Below, one piece after another: positions 37,920 through 47,222 of a stretch of DNA of 64,000 nt. Origin of the DNA: Vicinamibacterales bacterium (GTDB lineage: Bacteria; Acidobacteriota; Vicinamibacteria; Vicinamibacterales; UBA2999); NCBI GenBank assembly GCA_041659285.1, contig JBAZYO010000003.1, positions 62,001 through 126,000 on the forward strand. The letters run 5' to 3'. Numbering within the stretch: position 1 is the stretch's first letter; each line of letters begins with the position of its first letter. Under the pieces are notes generated by a model. That model was not told the origin of the DNA and searched no databases. It saw nothing but the letters and a program-made list of their open reading frames with translations. The translations under genes were made by a program, and so were the position numbers.

Positions 37920-38494
37920 GCAAGGCAAAGGCAACCGAGACGACGCTGCGGCTGCGCGACAAGTACCGCGCCGAGGTGATCCCCGCGCTCCAGAAGGAGT
38001 TCGGCTACAAGAACGTGATGGCCGTGCCCAAGGTCACCAAGGTGGTGGTCAACATGGGCCTCGGCGAGGCGACCCAGAACGCCAAGGTGGTCGACACCGG
38101 CGCCGAGGAACTGGGCAAGATCACCGGCCAGAAGGCGGCCGTGCGCAAGGCGAAGAAGTCGATCGCCCAGTTCAAGGTGCGCCAGGGCCAGCCGATCGGC
38201 GCCATGGTGACGCTGCGCGGCGACCGCATGTATGAGTTCCTTGATCGCCTGATGAGCATCGCGCTGCCGCGCGTGCGCGACTTCCGCGGCGTCTCGCCGA
38301 AGGGCTTCGACGGCCGCGGCAACTACACGCTCGGCCTCAAGGATCAGCTGATCTTCCTCGAGATCGATTACCTGAAGGTGGACAAGGGCCGCGGCATGAA
38401 CGTGAGCGTGGTCACCACCGCGAAGACCGACGAAGAGGCCCGCAAGCTGTTGCAGCTGATGGGCATGCCGTTCCGGACCAACGTAGGACAGTAA
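37916..38494 (+). CDS. rplE: 50S ribosomal protein L5
   Basis: 192 residues against about 179; there is a short extra N-terminus ([13 protein letters not shown]). Conserved: [53 protein letters not shown]. It binds 5S rRNA. A strong hairpin follows in the spacer before rpsN. Confidence 0.98.
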   Translation: MSKAKATETTLRLRDKYRAEVIPALQKEFGYKNVMAVPKVTKVVVNMGLGEATQNAKVVDTGAEELGKITGQKAAVRKAKKSIAQFKVRQGQPIGAMVTLRGDRMYEFLDRLMSIALPRVRDFRGVSPKGFDGRGNYTLGLKDQLIFLEIDYLKVDKGRGMNVSVVTTAKTDEEARKLLQLMGMPFRTNVGQ

Positions 38495-38498
38495 GAGT

Positions 38499-38527
38499 CC
38501 GCCGACGCTGACGCGTCGGCGGCAGGT
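38499..38527 (+). promoter_or_regulatory. Perfect hairpin between rplE and rpsN
   Basis: CCGCCGACGC, loop TGAC, GCGTCGGCGG is a perfect 10-bp stem, four bases after the rplE stop and followed by CAGGTTTTAGGAG. It could be an mRNA processing or stability element, a leaky terminator inside the operon, or a repeat unit. Confidence 0.5.
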
Positions 38528-38540
38528 TTTAGGAGACGCT

Positions 38541-38726
38541 GTGGCGACAAGCGCGAAGAAAGCACGCGAAAAGAAGACCCTGAAGTTCAAGGTGCGTCAC
38601 CGCAACCGGTGCCGCCGTTGCGGCCGTTCGCGCGCCTACATGCGCAAGTTCGCGCTGTGCCGTCTGTGTTTCCGCGAGCTCGCCCTGACCGGCGACGTCG
38701 CGGGCGTTACGAAGAGCAGCTGGTAA
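38541..38726 (+). CDS. rpsN: 30S ribosomal protein S14, zinc-binding type
   Basis: 61 residues from GTG 38541, with TTTTAGGAG upstream. Two CxxC pairs (CRRC and CRLC) mark the short zinc-containing form of S14 (also called rpsZ); [17 protein letters not shown] is typical. The first residues ([13 protein letters not shown]) are more basic than usual. Located in the 30S head. Confidence 0.97.
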   Translation: MATSAKKAREKKTLKFKVRHRNRCRRCGRSRAYMRKFALCRLCFRELALTGDVAGVTKSSW

Positions 38727-38751
38727 GAACTCATCGGTCGCCGGCACGCCG

Positions 38752-38768
38752 GGCGCGCACTGCGCGCC
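38752..38768 (+). promoter_or_regulatory. GC hairpin in the rpsN-rpsH spacer
   Basis: GGCGCGC-ACT-GCGCGCC within an 82-base spacer (38727-38808), an unusually long gap for this operon. No T-run follows, so it is not an obvious terminator. Possibly related to S8 autoregulation, but no S8-binding consensus was confirmed. Confidence 0.35.
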
Positions 38769-38808
38769 GGGGCTGCCCAAGGGCCGGTCTGAAGGGTAGA
38801 GAGCAAAG

Positions 38809-39222
38809 ATGACTGATCCGATTGCCGACATGCTGACCCGGATCCGCAATGCCGTCACGGCGCGCCACGCGCGCGTCGAGATGCCGGCGTCGAAGCTGAA
38901 GTCCGAAATCGCGCGGATTCTGCAGGACGAGGGCTACATTGCGGGCTTCAAGATGGTCGAGACCCCGGCCGAACGTCCGGGCAAGGCGCCGCGCCAGCAG
39001 ATGCGGATGTTCCTGAAGTACGGTCCCGGCGGGGAGAAGGCGATCTCGGGCATCACCCGCGTCAGCCGTCCCGGCCGCCGGGTTTACGCCAACCGCGACG
39101 AGGTGCCGTCGGTGCTCGGCGGACTCGGCGTCACCATCCTGACGACGTCGCGCGGGGTGATGACGGGGCGGGCCGCCAAGCAGGTCGGCGTCGGCGGCGA
39201 AATTCTCTGCAACGTTTGGTGA
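38809..39222 (+). CDS. rpsH: 30S ribosomal protein S8
   Basis: 137 residues. [13 protein letters not shown] at the start and the C-terminal [24 protein letters not shown], which contacts 16S rRNA helix 21, are conserved. In several bacteria S8 represses the spc operon. RBS AGAGAG precedes it. Confidence 0.98.
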   Translation: MTDPIADMLTRIRNAVTARHARVEMPASKLKSEIARILQDEGYIAGFKMVETPAERPGKAPRQQMRMFLKYGPGGEKAISGITRVSRPGRRVYANRDEVPSVLGGLGVTILTTSRGVMTGRAAKQVGVGGEILCNVW

Positions 39223-39226
39223 GCCC

Positions 39227-39763
39227 ATGTCACGAATTGGAAAGAAACCGATCGCGATCCCCAAGGGTGTGACCATCAAGGTCGACGGCGCCGCCGTCGA
39301 CGTGAAGGGCCCCAAGGGACAGCTGAAGCAGTCGCTGCCTCCCGGCGTCACCGCCGCGGTGGAAGACGGCACCCTCGTCACGAGGAAGATCTCGGACGAC
39401 CGCGAGCTCGACAAGTTCCACGGGCTGGCGCGGAGCCTGGTCAACAACGCCGTGCTCGGCGTGACCGACGGCTGGAAGCGCGAACTCGACATCGTCGGCG
39501 TCGGCTACCGCGCCGAAATGAAGGGCCAGCAGGTGCACCTCGCCCTCGGCTACTCGCATCCGGTGGTGTTCGACATCCCGAAGGGCATCGACATCGCCAT
39601 CGAAAAGCAGACGCACATCACCGTGACGGGCGTCGACCGGCAGCTGGTGGGCCAGGTGGCCGCCAACCTGCGCCGGCTGCGCAAGCCCGACCCGTACCAG
39701 CAGAAGGGCGTGCGCTACACCGGTGAAGTGCTGAAGAAGAAGGCCGGAAAGACCGGAGCTTAG
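39227..39763 (+). CDS. rplF: 50S ribosomal protein L6
   Basis: 178 residues: MSRIGKKPIAIPKGV, then two related alpha/beta domains and the conserved C-terminal LRKPDPYQQKGVRYTGE. It sits at the base of the L7/L12 stalk near the factor-binding site. Four bases after rpsH. Confidence 0.98.
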   Translation: MSRIGKKPIAIPKGVTIKVDGAAVDVKGPKGQLKQSLPPGVTAAVEDGTLVTRKISDDRELDKFHGLARSLVNNAVLGVTDGWKRELDIVGVGYRAEMKGQQVHLALGYSHPVVFDIPKGIDIAIEKQTHITVTGVDRQLVGQVAANLRRLRKPDPYQQKGVRYTGEVLKKKAGKTGA

Positions 39764-39765
39764 TT

Positions 39766-40140
39766 ATGCAGATCAAGACCAAAGAAGACCGCCGCGACCG
39801 GATCAAGTTCCGCATTCGCAAGCGCATGACCGGCACGCCCGAGCGCCCGCGCCTGAGCGTGTTCCGCAGCGTGTCCCACATCTACGTGCAGGTCATCGAC
39901 GACCGCACCGGCCAGACCGTGGCCTCGGCGTCGAGCATCGACGCCAAGGTCAAGGGCCAGATGCCGGCGGGCGTCGCCGGCGGCAACCTCAAGGGCGCCG
40001 AGCTGGTGGGCACCGCGATCGCCGAGCGGCTGAAGGAAAAGGGCATCACCAAGGTGGTGTTCGATCGAAACGGGTTCCTGTACCACGGGCGCGTGCGCGC
40101 CGTGGCCGAGGCCGCGCGTTCCGCCGGTCTGGAATTTTAG
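39766..40140 (+). CDS. rplR: 50S ribosomal protein L18
   Basis: 124 residues. [25 protein letters not shown] and the C-terminal [22 protein letters not shown] are conserved. It binds 5S rRNA together with L5. The start lies two bases after rplF. Confidence 0.98.
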   Translation: MQIKTKEDRRDRIKFRIRKRMTGTPERPRLSVFRSVSHIYVQVIDDRTGQTVASASSIDAKVKGQMPAGVAGGNLKGAELVGTAIAERLKEKGITKVVFDRNGFLYHGRVRAVAEAARSAGLEF

Positions 40141-40147
40141 GGGTCAT

Positions 40148-40675
40148 ATGGTACGGACACGCGAAAAGATCGATCCGGCGCAGCTCGACATCAAGGACAC
40201 CGTGGTTTCGATCAACCGGGTGACCAAGGTGGTCAAGGGCGGCAAGAACCTGAGCTTCAGCGCCCTGGTCGTCGTCGGCGACGGCCACGGCGTGGTGGGC
40301 TACGGCGTCGGCAAGGCCAAGGAAGTGCCCTCGGCCATCAAGAAGGGCATCGAGGCCGCCAAGAAGAACCTGATCCGCGTGCCGGTGCAGGGCACGACGG
40401 TGCCGCACCCGATCGTCGGGCGCTACGGCGCCGGCCGCGTGCTGCTGAAGCCGGCGCCGGACGGCACCGGCGTCATTGCCGGCGCCGCGGTGCGCGCGGT
40501 GGTGGAAGCGGCGGGTGTCACCAACGTCCTGACCAAGTCGCTGGGCTCGGCCAACCCGCACAACGTCGTGCGCGCGGCCTTCACGGCGCTGAAGGAACTC
40601 AAGGACCCGGGCAAGCTGATGCGCTTGCGCGGCAAGGACACGCTCGAAGAGCTGGCCGGCGGCCGGACGGCATAG
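40148..40675 (+). CDS. rpsE: 30S ribosomal protein S5
   Basis: 175 residues. N-terminal RNA-binding domain with [27 protein letters not shown], then the [19 protein letters not shown] segment. Located at the mRNA entry; the loop changed in spectinomycin-resistant mutants (around VTKVVKGG) looks normal. GGGGTC precedes the start. Confidence 0.98.
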   Translation: MVRTREKIDPAQLDIKDTVVSINRVTKVVKGGKNLSFSALVVVGDGHGVVGYGVGKAKEVPSAIKKGIEAAKKNLIRVPVQGTTVPHPIVGRYGAGRVLLKPAPDGTGVIAGAAVRAVVEAAGVTNVLTKSLGSANPHNVVRAAFTALKELKDPGKLMRLRGKDTLEELAGGRTA

Positions 40676-40715
40676 GGCCGCAGATTACGCAGTTAGCGCA
40701 GACAGGCATACGAAC

Positions 40716-40922
40716 ATGGCGAAGGCGAAAGCAGCTAAAGCAGCGGCAAAGACCGTGACGATCAAGCTCACCAAGAGCCCGATCGGCTTTAACAAGAACC
40801 AGGCCACGGTGGTCGAGAGCATCGGCCTGCGTCGGATCAACCACGTGGTGACGCTGGCGGACACGCCGGAGACCCGCGGCATGATCTTCAAGGTCCGTCA
40901 CCTCGTGACGGTGAGCGAATAA
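40716..40922 (+). CDS. rpmD: 50S ribosomal protein L30
   Basis: 68 residues; the first dozen are an Ala/Lys-rich extension, then [31 protein letters not shown] core. The 40-base spacer before it contains GCAGATTACGCAGTTAGCGC, a short repeat also seen before rpsG. Confidence 0.97.
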   Translation: MAKAKAAKAAAKTVTIKLTKSPIGFNKNQATVVESIGLRRINHVVTLADTPETRGMIFKVRHLVTVSE

Positions 40923-40924
40923 TT

Positions 40925-41398
40925 ATGAGTCTCGATAAGCTGAAACCGGCTGAGCGGTCGAAGTTCAAGAAGAAGCGCGTCGGGCGCGGACCCGGTTCGG
41001 GCCTGGGCAAGACCTCGGGCCGCGGCCACAAGGGCGCGCAGTCGCGGTCGGGCTACTCGTTCAAGCGCGGCTTCGAAGGCGGCCAGATGCCGCTGCACCG
41101 CCGGGTGCCGAAGCGCGGCTTCACCAACATCTTCCGCACCGAGTACGACGTGGTGAACCTGGACCAGCTCGAGTCGGCGTTCGCCGCCGGCGCGACGGTC
41201 ACGGTCGAGTCGTTGCGCGAGCACGGGCTGGTCAGCAGCCGCACCTCGCTGGTCAAAATCCTCGCCCGCGGCGAGCTGACCAAGGCGCTGACCGTGCACG
41301 CGCATAAGTTCAGCGGCAAGGCCGCCGAAAAGGTGGCCGCCGCCGGTGGCCGGACCGAGGCCATCCCGGATGGCTCGGCCGAAGCAAGCAATCAGTAG
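40925..41398 (+). CDS. rplO: 50S ribosomal protein L15
   Basis: 157 residues. The Gly/Arg-rich N-terminus ([23 protein letters not shown]) threads into 23S r[20 protein letters not shown] is the next hallmark. A short polar tail follows. The start lies two bases after rpmD. Confidence 0.98.
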   Translation: MSLDKLKPAERSKFKKKRVGRGPGSGLGKTSGRGHKGAQSRSGYSFKRGFEGGQMPLHRRVPKRGFTNIFRTEYDVVNLDQLESAFAAGATVTVESLREHGLVSSRTSLVKILARGELTKALTVHAHKFSGKAAEKVAAAGGRTEAIPDGSAEASNQ

Positions 41399-41414
41399 TT
41401 AACTGAGGGCTGAT

Positions 41415-42803
41415 GTGCTGGATACACTGAAGAATCTGTTCGCCGTCGCGGACCTCCGCAACCGAGTGCTGTTTACGCTCGGCATGCTGGCGGTGTACCG
41501 CGTGGGCAACTTCATCCCGACGCCCGGAGTCAATTCCGAAGCGCTGCGGATCATGGCGGAGCAGGCGCAGAACTCGATGTTCGGCCTCTACGACATGTTC
41601 ACGGGCGGAAGCTTGTCACGCGTGACCATCTTCGCGCTCGGCGTGATGCCGTACATCAGTTCGTCGATCATCCTGCAGTTGCTCACGGTGGTGTGGCCGT
41701 ACCTCGAGCGGCTGTCGAAGGAAGGCGAGCTGGGCCGGCGCAAGATCACCCAGTACACGCGCTACCTGACCCTGTTGCTGGCGGCGGTGCAGTCCCTCGG
41801 GATTGCCATCTTCCTCGAGCGCCAGACGCAGGTCGCCGGCGGCCTGATGCTGGTCTACGAGCCGGGTTGGAGCTTCCGTCTCGGCGCCATGCTGACGCTG
41901 ACCACCGGCACCATGTTCATCATGTGGCTCGGCGAGCAGATTACCGAGCGCGGCATCGGCAACGGCATGTCGCTGATCATCTTCGCCGGCATCGTCGTCA
42001 ACTTCCCGCGCGCGGTGATCGCGACCATCGACCAGCTGAGCACCGGCCAGATTGGCCTGCTGACCATGGCCCTCCTGGTGGTGCTGATGGTGGGCGTCAT
42101 CGCCGCCATCATCTACGTCGAACGCGGCCACCGCCGGATCACGGTCCAGTACGCCAAGCGCGTGGTCGGGCGCCGGCAGTACGGCGGCTCGAGCACGCAC
42201 ATCCCGCTGAAGGTCAACACCGGCGGCGTCATCCCGGTGATTTTCGCCAGCTCGATCCTGACCTTCCCGACGACGCTGTCGGGCATGTTCACGCCGGGCG
42301 GGTGGATGGACTCGGCGGTGCGGCAGATTGCCTACGGCATGCCGCTCTACAACCTGCTCTACGTCGTCGGCATCATCTTCTTCGCGTATTTCTACACCGC
42401 CATCATCTTCAACCCGGATGACGTGTCGGAGAACATGCGCAAGTACGGCGGCTTCATCCCCGGGATTCGCCCCGGCAAGCGGACCGCGGAGTACATCGAC
42501 ACCATCCTGGCCCGCATCACGATCGTCGGCGCCGTCTACCTGGCGATGGTCGCGATCCTGCCGGAGTTCCTGCTGACCGGCTTCAAGGTGGCGCCGATTC
42601 CGTTCATCGGCGAGAGCCTCGATGCGATGCTGCCCCGCTTCATTACGCAGGGCCTGAACGTGCAGTTTTTCTTCGGCGGCACCTCGCTGCTGATCGTGGT
42701 GGGTGTCGCCATGGACACCGTGAACCAGGTCGAGTCGCAGCTGATCATGCGGCACTACGACGGGTTCATGAAGAAGACGCGTATCCGGGGACGGCGCGGC
42801 TAA
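41415..42803 (+). CDS. secY: Protein translocase subunit SecY
   Basis: 462 residues with ten transmembrane helices; the channel of the Sec translocon in the inner membrane. GTG 41415 is used; the overlapping ATG 41413 is in another frame and stops at once. Conserved: GVMPYISSSIILQLL plug region, GEQITERGIGNGMSLIIF, the cytosolic loop with YAKRVVGRRQYGGSSTHIPLKVN, and FNPDDVSENMRKYGGFIPGIRPG near the ribosome-binding loops. adk follows directly. Confidence 0.99.
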   Translation: MLDTLKNLFAVADLRNRVLFTLGMLAVYRVGNFIPTPGVNSEALRIMAEQAQNSMFGLYDMFTGGSLSRVTIFALGVMPYISSSIILQLLTVVWPYLERLSKEGELGRRKITQYTRYLTLLLAAVQSLGIAIFLERQTQVAGGLMLVYEPGWSFRLGAMLTLTTGTMFIMWLGEQITERGIGNGMSLIIFAGIVVNFPRAVIATIDQLSTGQIGLLTMALLVVLMVGVIAAIIYVERGHRRITVQYAKRVVGRRQYGGSSTHIPLKVNTGGVIPVIFASSILTFPTTLSGMFTPGGWMDSAVRQIAYGMPLYNLLYVVGIIFFAYFYTAIIFNPDDVSENMRKYGGFIPGIRPGKRTAEYIDTILARITIVGAVYLAMVAILPEFLLTGFKVAPIPFIGESLDAMLPRFITQGLNVQFFFGGTSLLIVVGVAMDTVNQVESQLIMRHYDGFMKKTRIRGRRG

Positions 42804-43529
42804 GTGGCGCTTAACCTGGTGATGCTGGGCCCGCCGGGAGCGGGCAAGGGCACGCAGGCGGAACGTTTCGCACGCGAGCACGGGATTCCCAAGGTCTCCA
42901 CCGGAGACATCCTCCGGGAGGCCGTGCACAGTGGGTCGGAACTCGGCCGCGCGGTGCAGACCGTCATGGAACGTGGCGAGCTGGTGGGCGACGACCTGAT
43001 CATCGGGATCGTCCGCGAGCGGCTGTCGCGGCCGGACGCGCTGGCCGGGTTCGTGCTCGATGGTTTTCCGCGCACCGCGGCGCAGGCCACGGCGCTCGAT
43101 GAGATTACCGCGTCGCGGGGACCGGTGATCTGCGTCGAGATCCAGGTGCCGGACGAGGAACTGGTGCGGCGGGTGCGGGGCCGGCGGGTGTGCGACGACT
43201 GCGGCGCCAACGCCGACGCGTTCGAGCACAAGCCGGATGCGATCTCGGAGTTGTGCCAGAACACCGAGCGGTGCCGGACCACCGGGCCGCGGTGGGTGGC
43301 GCGGTCGGACGATTCGGAAGGGGTGGTGCGCGAGCGGCTGAAGGTCTACTGGCGCGACACCCGGCCGATGATCGAGTACTACAGCGCCCGGCCGACGTTC
43401 CGGGTGATCGACGGCAAGCAGTCGCCCGAGCAGGTTCGCGAGGCGCTGGTCGGCGCGGTGGCTTCGGCGCTCGGCCTGCCGCCGGCGCAATTGCGAGCGC
43501 TGGCGAAGAGCCTGGGAGCGCAGGCGTGA
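42804..43529 (+). CDS. adk: Adenylate kinase with an atypical zinc-lid
   Basis: 241 residues against about 215. It interconverts 2 ADP with ATP and AMP. P-loop GPPGAGKGT at 9-17 with Lys15; AMP-binding STGDILR and LDGFPRT are intact. The lid domain carries four cysteines (130, 133, 151, 157) as in zinc-binding adenylate kinases, but the second pair is spaced by five residues instead of two. About 20 residues extend the C-terminus. The GTG start abuts the secY stop; the stop overlaps map by GTGA. Confidence 0.97.
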   Translation: MALNLVMLGPPGAGKGTQAERFAREHGIPKVSTGDILREAVHSGSELGRAVQTVMERGELVGDDLIIGIVRERLSRPDALAGFVLDGFPRTAAQATALDEITASRGPVICVEIQVPDEELVRRVRGRRVCDDCGANADAFEHKPDAISELCQNTERCRTTGPRWVARSDDSEGVVRERLKVYWRDTRPMIEYYSARPTFRVIDGKQSPEQVREALVGAVASALGLPPAQLRALAKSLGAQA

Positions 43530-44314
43530 TCGTCTGCAGGTCGGCGGCGGAAATCGAGAAGCTCGCCCGCGTGAACGCGCTGGTGGCGCGCGTGTTGAAG
43601 GAACTGGCGGCGGCGGTCCGGCCGGGTGTGACCACGGCGGACCTGGACGCCATCGCCGAGCAGCGGTTGCGGGAGGCGGGTGCGGAGCCGGCCTTCAAGG
43701 GCTACCATGGCTACCCGGCGACGATTTGCGCGTCGGTGAATGAAGAAGTCGTGCACGGCATTCCATCGCCGCGCGCGCTGATCGAGGGCGACATCATCTC
43801 GATCGACATGGGCGCGAAGCTCGACGGGTTTTACGGCGACTCGGCGGTGACGGTGCCGGTGGGGCAGGTTACGCCAGAGGCGCAGCGGTTGCTCGACGTC
43901 ACCCGGGTCGCGCTTGAAAAAGCGGTGGCCACGGTGAAGGCGGGCGCCCGGGTCTCGGACATCGGCGCCGCGGTGCAGCAGTATGTCGAGGCCCAGGGGT
44001 TTTCGGTGGTCCGCGAGTTCGTGGGCCACGGCATCGGCACGTCGCTCCACGAGGAGCCGCAGATTCCGAACTACGGGACCGCCGGACGCGGTCCGCGGCT
44101 GGCGGAAGGCATGGCGCTCGCGATCGAGCCCATGGTGAACGCGGGCAAGCCCGCAGTGAAGGTGTTGGGAGACGGGTGGACGGCGGTCACGAAAGACAAG
44201 GCCCTGTCCGCGCACTTCGAACACACGGTGGTCGTCACCGGAGACGGTTGCCGGGTGCTCACGCTCCCTGACGTGGCCGTCGAGGATGGACGAACCGCAA
44301 GCGCCGCCGGCTAA
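43526..44314 (+). CDS. map: Methionine aminopeptidase, type I
   Basis: 262 residues from GTG 43526. It removes the initiator methionine from new proteins. Metal ligands are in place: SIDMGAKLDGFYGDSA (two Asp), GHGIGTSLHEEP (His), LAIEPM (Glu), FEHTV (Glu). The PNYG motif and substrate His in YHGYPATICAS are typical. It overlaps the adk stop (GTGA) and, at its end, the infA start by 29 bases. Confidence 0.98.
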   Translation: MIVCRSAAEIEKLARVNALVARVLKELAAAVRPGVTTADLDAIAEQRLREAGAEPAFKGYHGYPATICASVNEEVVHGIPSPRALIEGDIISIDMGAKLDGFYGDSAVTVPVGQVTPEAQRLLDVTRVALEKAVATVKAGARVSDIGAAVQQYVEAQGFSVVREFVGHGIGTSLHEEPQIPNYGTAGRGPRLAEGMALAIEPMVNAGKPAVKVLGDGWTAVTKDKALSAHFEHTVVVTGDGCRVLTLPDVAVEDGRTASAAG

Positions 44315-44510
44315 CACGGCGGACGGTGTGGTGATGGAACTGCTGCCAAGCCAGCTCGTGCGAGTGGAGCTGGAGGGGCGGCACCAGGTGACGGCGCACC
44401 TGGCCAGTCCGGTCGGACGCAATTACGTCCGCGTGCTGGTGGGTGATCGGGTCAGGGTCGCGCTCATGAGTCACGAGCCGACTCGCGGACGGATCGTGGA
44501 GAAGCTATGA
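44286..44510 (+). CDS. infA: Translation initiation factor IF-1
   Basis: 74 residues from ATG 44286, giving an N-terminal extension ([12 protein letters not shown]) that overlaps map by 29 bases. The OB-fold core [50 protein letters not shown] fits IF-1, although the usual GKMR in the loop is SPVG here. A start at GTG 44328, closer to the family length, cannot be excluded. The stop overlaps rpmJ by ATGA. Confidence 0.9.
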   Translation: MDEPQAPPANTADGVVMELLPSQLVRVELEGRHQVTAHLASPVGRNYVRVLVGDRVRVALMSHEPTRGRIVEKL

Positions 44511-44620
44511 AAGTTAGAGCCTCGGTAAAGAAGATTTGCGTTAAGTGCAAGATTGTCCGCCGCCAAGGGGTGGTCCGGGTGATCTGCGCGAACCAGAAGC
44601 ACAAGCAGCGGCAAGGATAA
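44507..44620 (+). CDS. rpmJ: 50S ribosomal protein L36
   Basis: 37 residues: [20 protein letters not shown] and [12 protein letters not shown]. The zinc ligands C-x2-C...C...H (Cys11, Cys14, Cys27, His32) identify the zinc-containing form. Found by reading between infA and rpsM; the start overlaps the infA stop. Confidence 0.97.
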   Translation: MKVRASVKKICVKCKIVRRQGVVRVICANQKHKQRQG

Positions 44621-44623
44621 GAC

Positions 44624-44998
44624 ATGGCGCGTATTTCAGGTGTCGATCTCCCGCGCACGAAGCGCATTGAGATTGGTCTCACGTATATCTTCGGTATCGG
44701 GCGCCATCGCTCGAACGTCGTGCTGACGGCGGCCGGGGTCGATCCGAACGTCCGGGTGAAGGACCTCACCGAAGACGACGTTCGCAAGATCACCCGCGTC
44801 CTCGAAGAGCAGGGCGGCGTGGAAGGCGATCTCCGCAAGGAGATCTCCATGAACATCAAGCGGCTGATCGAAATCGGCAGCTACCGCGGCGGACGTCACC
44901 GCCGCAACCTGCCGCTGCGCGGGCAGCGCACCAAGACCAACGCGCGCACGCGGAAGGGCCCGCGCAAGGGCGCCGTGGCGAAGAAGAAGACGGTTTAA
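44624..44998 (+). CDS. rpsM: 30S ribosomal protein S13
   Basis: 124 residues. [25 protein letters not shown] at the start, then the [27 protein letters not shown] basic tail that touches the P-site tRNA. It opens the alpha-type group (S13-S11-S4-alpha-L17), three bases after rpmJ. Confidence 0.98.
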   Translation: MARISGVDLPRTKRIEIGLTYIFGIGRHRSNVVLTAAGVDPNVRVKDLTEDDVRKITRVLEEQGGVEGDLRKEISMNIKRLIEIGSYRGGRHRRNLPLRGQRTKTNARTRKGPRKGAVAKKKTV

Positions 44999-45001
44999 AT
45001 C

Positions 45002-45430
45002 ATGGCCAAAGCAGAGACTCCGGGCGGCGCGGAAGCACCGACCAAGAAGAAAAAGGCGTTCAAGAAGCGCGGCGAGAAGCGCATCGTCCACCACGGCTTC
45101 GTGCACGTGCAGGCGTCGTTCAACAACACGCTGATCACGATCACCGACGCCGAGGGCGCGGTGGTGTCGTGGTCGAGTGCCGGCGCGATTGGCTTCAAGG
45201 GCTCGCGCAAGGGCACGCCGTTCGCGGCGACCCAGGCCGCGCTCAGCGCCACCAACGCCGCCAAGACGTTCGGCATGCGCTCGTGCGACGTGCTGGTCAA
45301 GGGCCCCGGCTCCGGCCGCGAGTCCGCCATCCGCGCGCTGCAGACCGCGGGCCTCGAGGTGCGATCGATCCGCGACGTCACGCCGATCCCGCACAACGGT
45401 TGCCGTCCGCCGAAGCGCCGCCGCGTTTAA
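45002..45430 (+). CDS. rpsK: 30S ribosomal protein S11
   Basis: 142 residues with an extra basic N-terminus of about 15 residues. Core: [18 protein letters not shown], then [13 protein letters not shown] and the C-terminal [18 protein letters not shown]. It lines the mRNA path on the platform. Confidence 0.98.
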   Translation: MAKAETPGGAEAPTKKKKAFKKRGEKRIVHHGFVHVQASFNNTLITITDAEGAVVSWSSAGAIGFKGSRKGTPFAATQAALSATNAAKTFGMRSCDVLVKGPGSGRESAIRALQTAGLEVRSIRDVTPIPHNGCRPPKRRRV

Positions 45431-45459
45431 CGAACTTTTGATTGCTGAAGAACTGACAT

Positions 45460-46089
45460 ATGGCTCGATATAACGGACCCGTTTGCCGCCTGTGCCGCCG
45501 TGAGGGGATGAAGCTGTTCCTCAAGGGCGAGCGCTGCTACACCGAGAAGTGCGCCATCGAAAAGCGCAACATGCCCCCCGGCCAGCACGGCCGCCTGCGC
45601 AAGGCGAAGATGGTCGGCTACGGCGTGCAGTTGCGCGAGAAGCAGAAGGTCAAGCGCACCTACGGCGTGCTCGAAGACCAGTTCCGCCGCTACTTCGAAC
45701 AGGCCGAGCGCACGCGCGGCGGCATCACCGGCGAGACGCTGCTGCAGTTGCTCGAGCGCCGTCTCGACAACGCCGTCTACCGCATGGGCCTCGCCACCTC
45801 GCGGCCGCAGGCCCGCCAGCTGGTGCGCCACGGCCACTTCCTGGTCAACGGCAAGAAGGTCGACGTGCCGTCGTACTCGCTCAAGTCGGGTGACACCGTG
45901 GTGGTCCGCGAGACCAGCCGGCAGAACCCCACCATCCTCCACGCCACCGAGGAAGTGAAGGGCCGCGGCATTCCCGAATGGCTCTCCCTCGAAGGCGAGC
46001 TGGGCGGCAAGGTCGTCAGCATGCCGACCCGCGAGCAGATCAACCTGCCGGTGCAGGAACAGCTCATCGTCGAGTTGTACAGCAAGTAG
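45460..46089 (+). CDS. rpsD: 30S ribosomal protein S4
   Basis: 209 residues: [31 protein letters not shown]. The four N-terminal cysteines (CRLC...C...C) indicate the zinc-binding form. The S4 RNA-binding domain lies near 100-165 ([31 protein letters not shown]). S4 nucleates 30S assembly and can repress its operon. Confidence 0.98.
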   Translation: MARYNGPVCRLCRREGMKLFLKGERCYTEKCAIEKRNMPPGQHGRLRKAKMVGYGVQLREKQKVKRTYGVLEDQFRRYFEQAERTRGGITGETLLQLLERRLDNAVYRMGLATSRPQARQLVRHGHFLVNGKKVDVPSYSLKSGDTVVVRETSRQNPTILHATEEVKGRGIPEWLSLEGELGGKVVSMPTREQINLPVQEQLIVELYSK

Positions 46090-46232
46090 TGCCAGAAGGC
46101 CGGGACTTCAGTCCCGGCCCAATCGCCAGCCGCGCTCCAGCAGCTTGTCAGGCCTGCAGCGAGCGAGCGTGGTCATTACCCGCAGGCCTGGAGGCTGGAA
46201 CTGCCAGCCCGTAAGCGAAAGGAACAGATCCC
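46090..46232 (+). promoter_or_regulatory. Structured spacer between rpsD and rpoA
   Basis: No gene. It contains a perfect 10-bp hairpin GGCCGGGACT-TC-AGTCCCGGCC (46098-46119), a 9-base inverted repeat CAGGCCTGC (46149-46157) / GCAGGCCTG (46182-46190), and GGCTGG-AACTG-CCAGCC (46193-46209) shortly before rpoA. The first is probably a repeat unit; the nested pair could form an RNA structure controlling rpoA translation. Confidence 0.45.
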
Positions 46233-47213
46233 ATGTTGTGGAAAGGTTTTCAGAGGCCCAAGCGCCTCGAGTTCGAGCGTGAGACGCTGACCGACCGGTT
46301 CGGCCGCTTCTACGCGCAGCCCTTCGAGCGCGGCTTCGGCACCACCGTCGGCAACGCGCTGCGCCGCGTGCTGCTGTCGTCGATCGAGGGCGCCGCCATC
46401 ACCGCGGTGCAGATCGACGGCGTGCTCCACGAGTTCTCGCCGATCAAGGGAGTGGTCGAGGACGCCACCGACATCATCCTCAACCTCAAGCAGCTGCCGC
46501 TGACCTGTCACGTCGACTACACCAAGACGCTGACGCTGCGGAAGGACAAGCCGGGCCCGGTGCGCGCCTCCGACATCGAGGCCGACGCCGACATCGACAT
46601 CCTGGAACCGGATGCCATCATTGCGACCATCGCCGAGGGCGGCAAGCTCCACATGCAGCTGCGCGTCAAGCGCGGCCGCGGCTACGTCTCGGCCGACCGC
46701 AACTTCGACGAGGATCTCGGCATCGGCTGGATTCCGATCGACTCGGTCCACTCGCCGGTCAAGAAGGTGAACTACCAGGTCGAGGGCGCCCGCATCGGCC
46801 AGACCACCGACTACGACAAGCTCACCATCGAGGTGTGGACCAACGGCTCGGTCACCCCGCGCGACGCGGTGTCGCTGTCGGCCAAGCTGATCCGCGACCA
46901 CCTGAACATCTTCGTCAGCCTCGACGAGGCGGACGATGAGACGTCGGAAGCCGGCGCCGAAACGCCGCGCGTCGGCGTCACCAACGAGCACCTCGACAAG
47001 AGCGTCGAAGAGCTCGAACTGTCGGTGCGGTCGTACAACTGCCTGAAGAACGCGAACATCCGGACCATCCGCGAGCTGGTGGGCAAGACCGAAACCGAGA
47101 TGCTCAAGACCAAGAATTTCGGGCGCAAGTCGCTCAACGAGATCAAGGAGATCCTGACGTCGATGGGGCTGAGCCTCGGCATGAAGCTCGACCAGCCCGC
47201 GACGGCGGATTAA
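46233..47213 (+). CDS. rpoA: RNA polymerase alpha subunit
   Basis: 326 residues. N-terminal dimerisation domain with [28 protein letters not shown]; linker near 230-250 ([15 protein letters not shown]); C-terminal DNA- and activator-binding domain with [23 protein letters not shown] and [21 protein letters not shown] gives the ribosome site. rplQ follows after nine bases. Confidence 0.99.
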   Translation: MLWKGFQRPKRLEFERETLTDRFGRFYAQPFERGFGTTVGNALRRVLLSSIEGAAITAVQIDGVLHEFSPIKGVVEDATDIILNLKQLPLTCHVDYTKTLTLRKDKPGPVRASDIEADADIDILEPDAIIATIAEGGKLHMQLRVKRGRGYVSADRNFDEDLGIGWIPIDSVHSPVKKVNYQVEGARIGQTTDYDKLTIEVWTNGSVTPRDAVSLSAKLIRDHLNIFVSLDEADDETSEAGAETPRVGVTNEHLDKSVEELELSVRSYNCLKNANIRTIRELVGKTETEMLKTKNFGRKSLNEIKEILTSMGLSLGMKLDQPATAD

Positions 47214-47222
47214 TTAACAGTC

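Noticed and set aside
41413..41430. ATG start for secY at 41413
   Set aside because: That frame stops after five codons; the conserved SecY N-terminus is read from GTG 41415.
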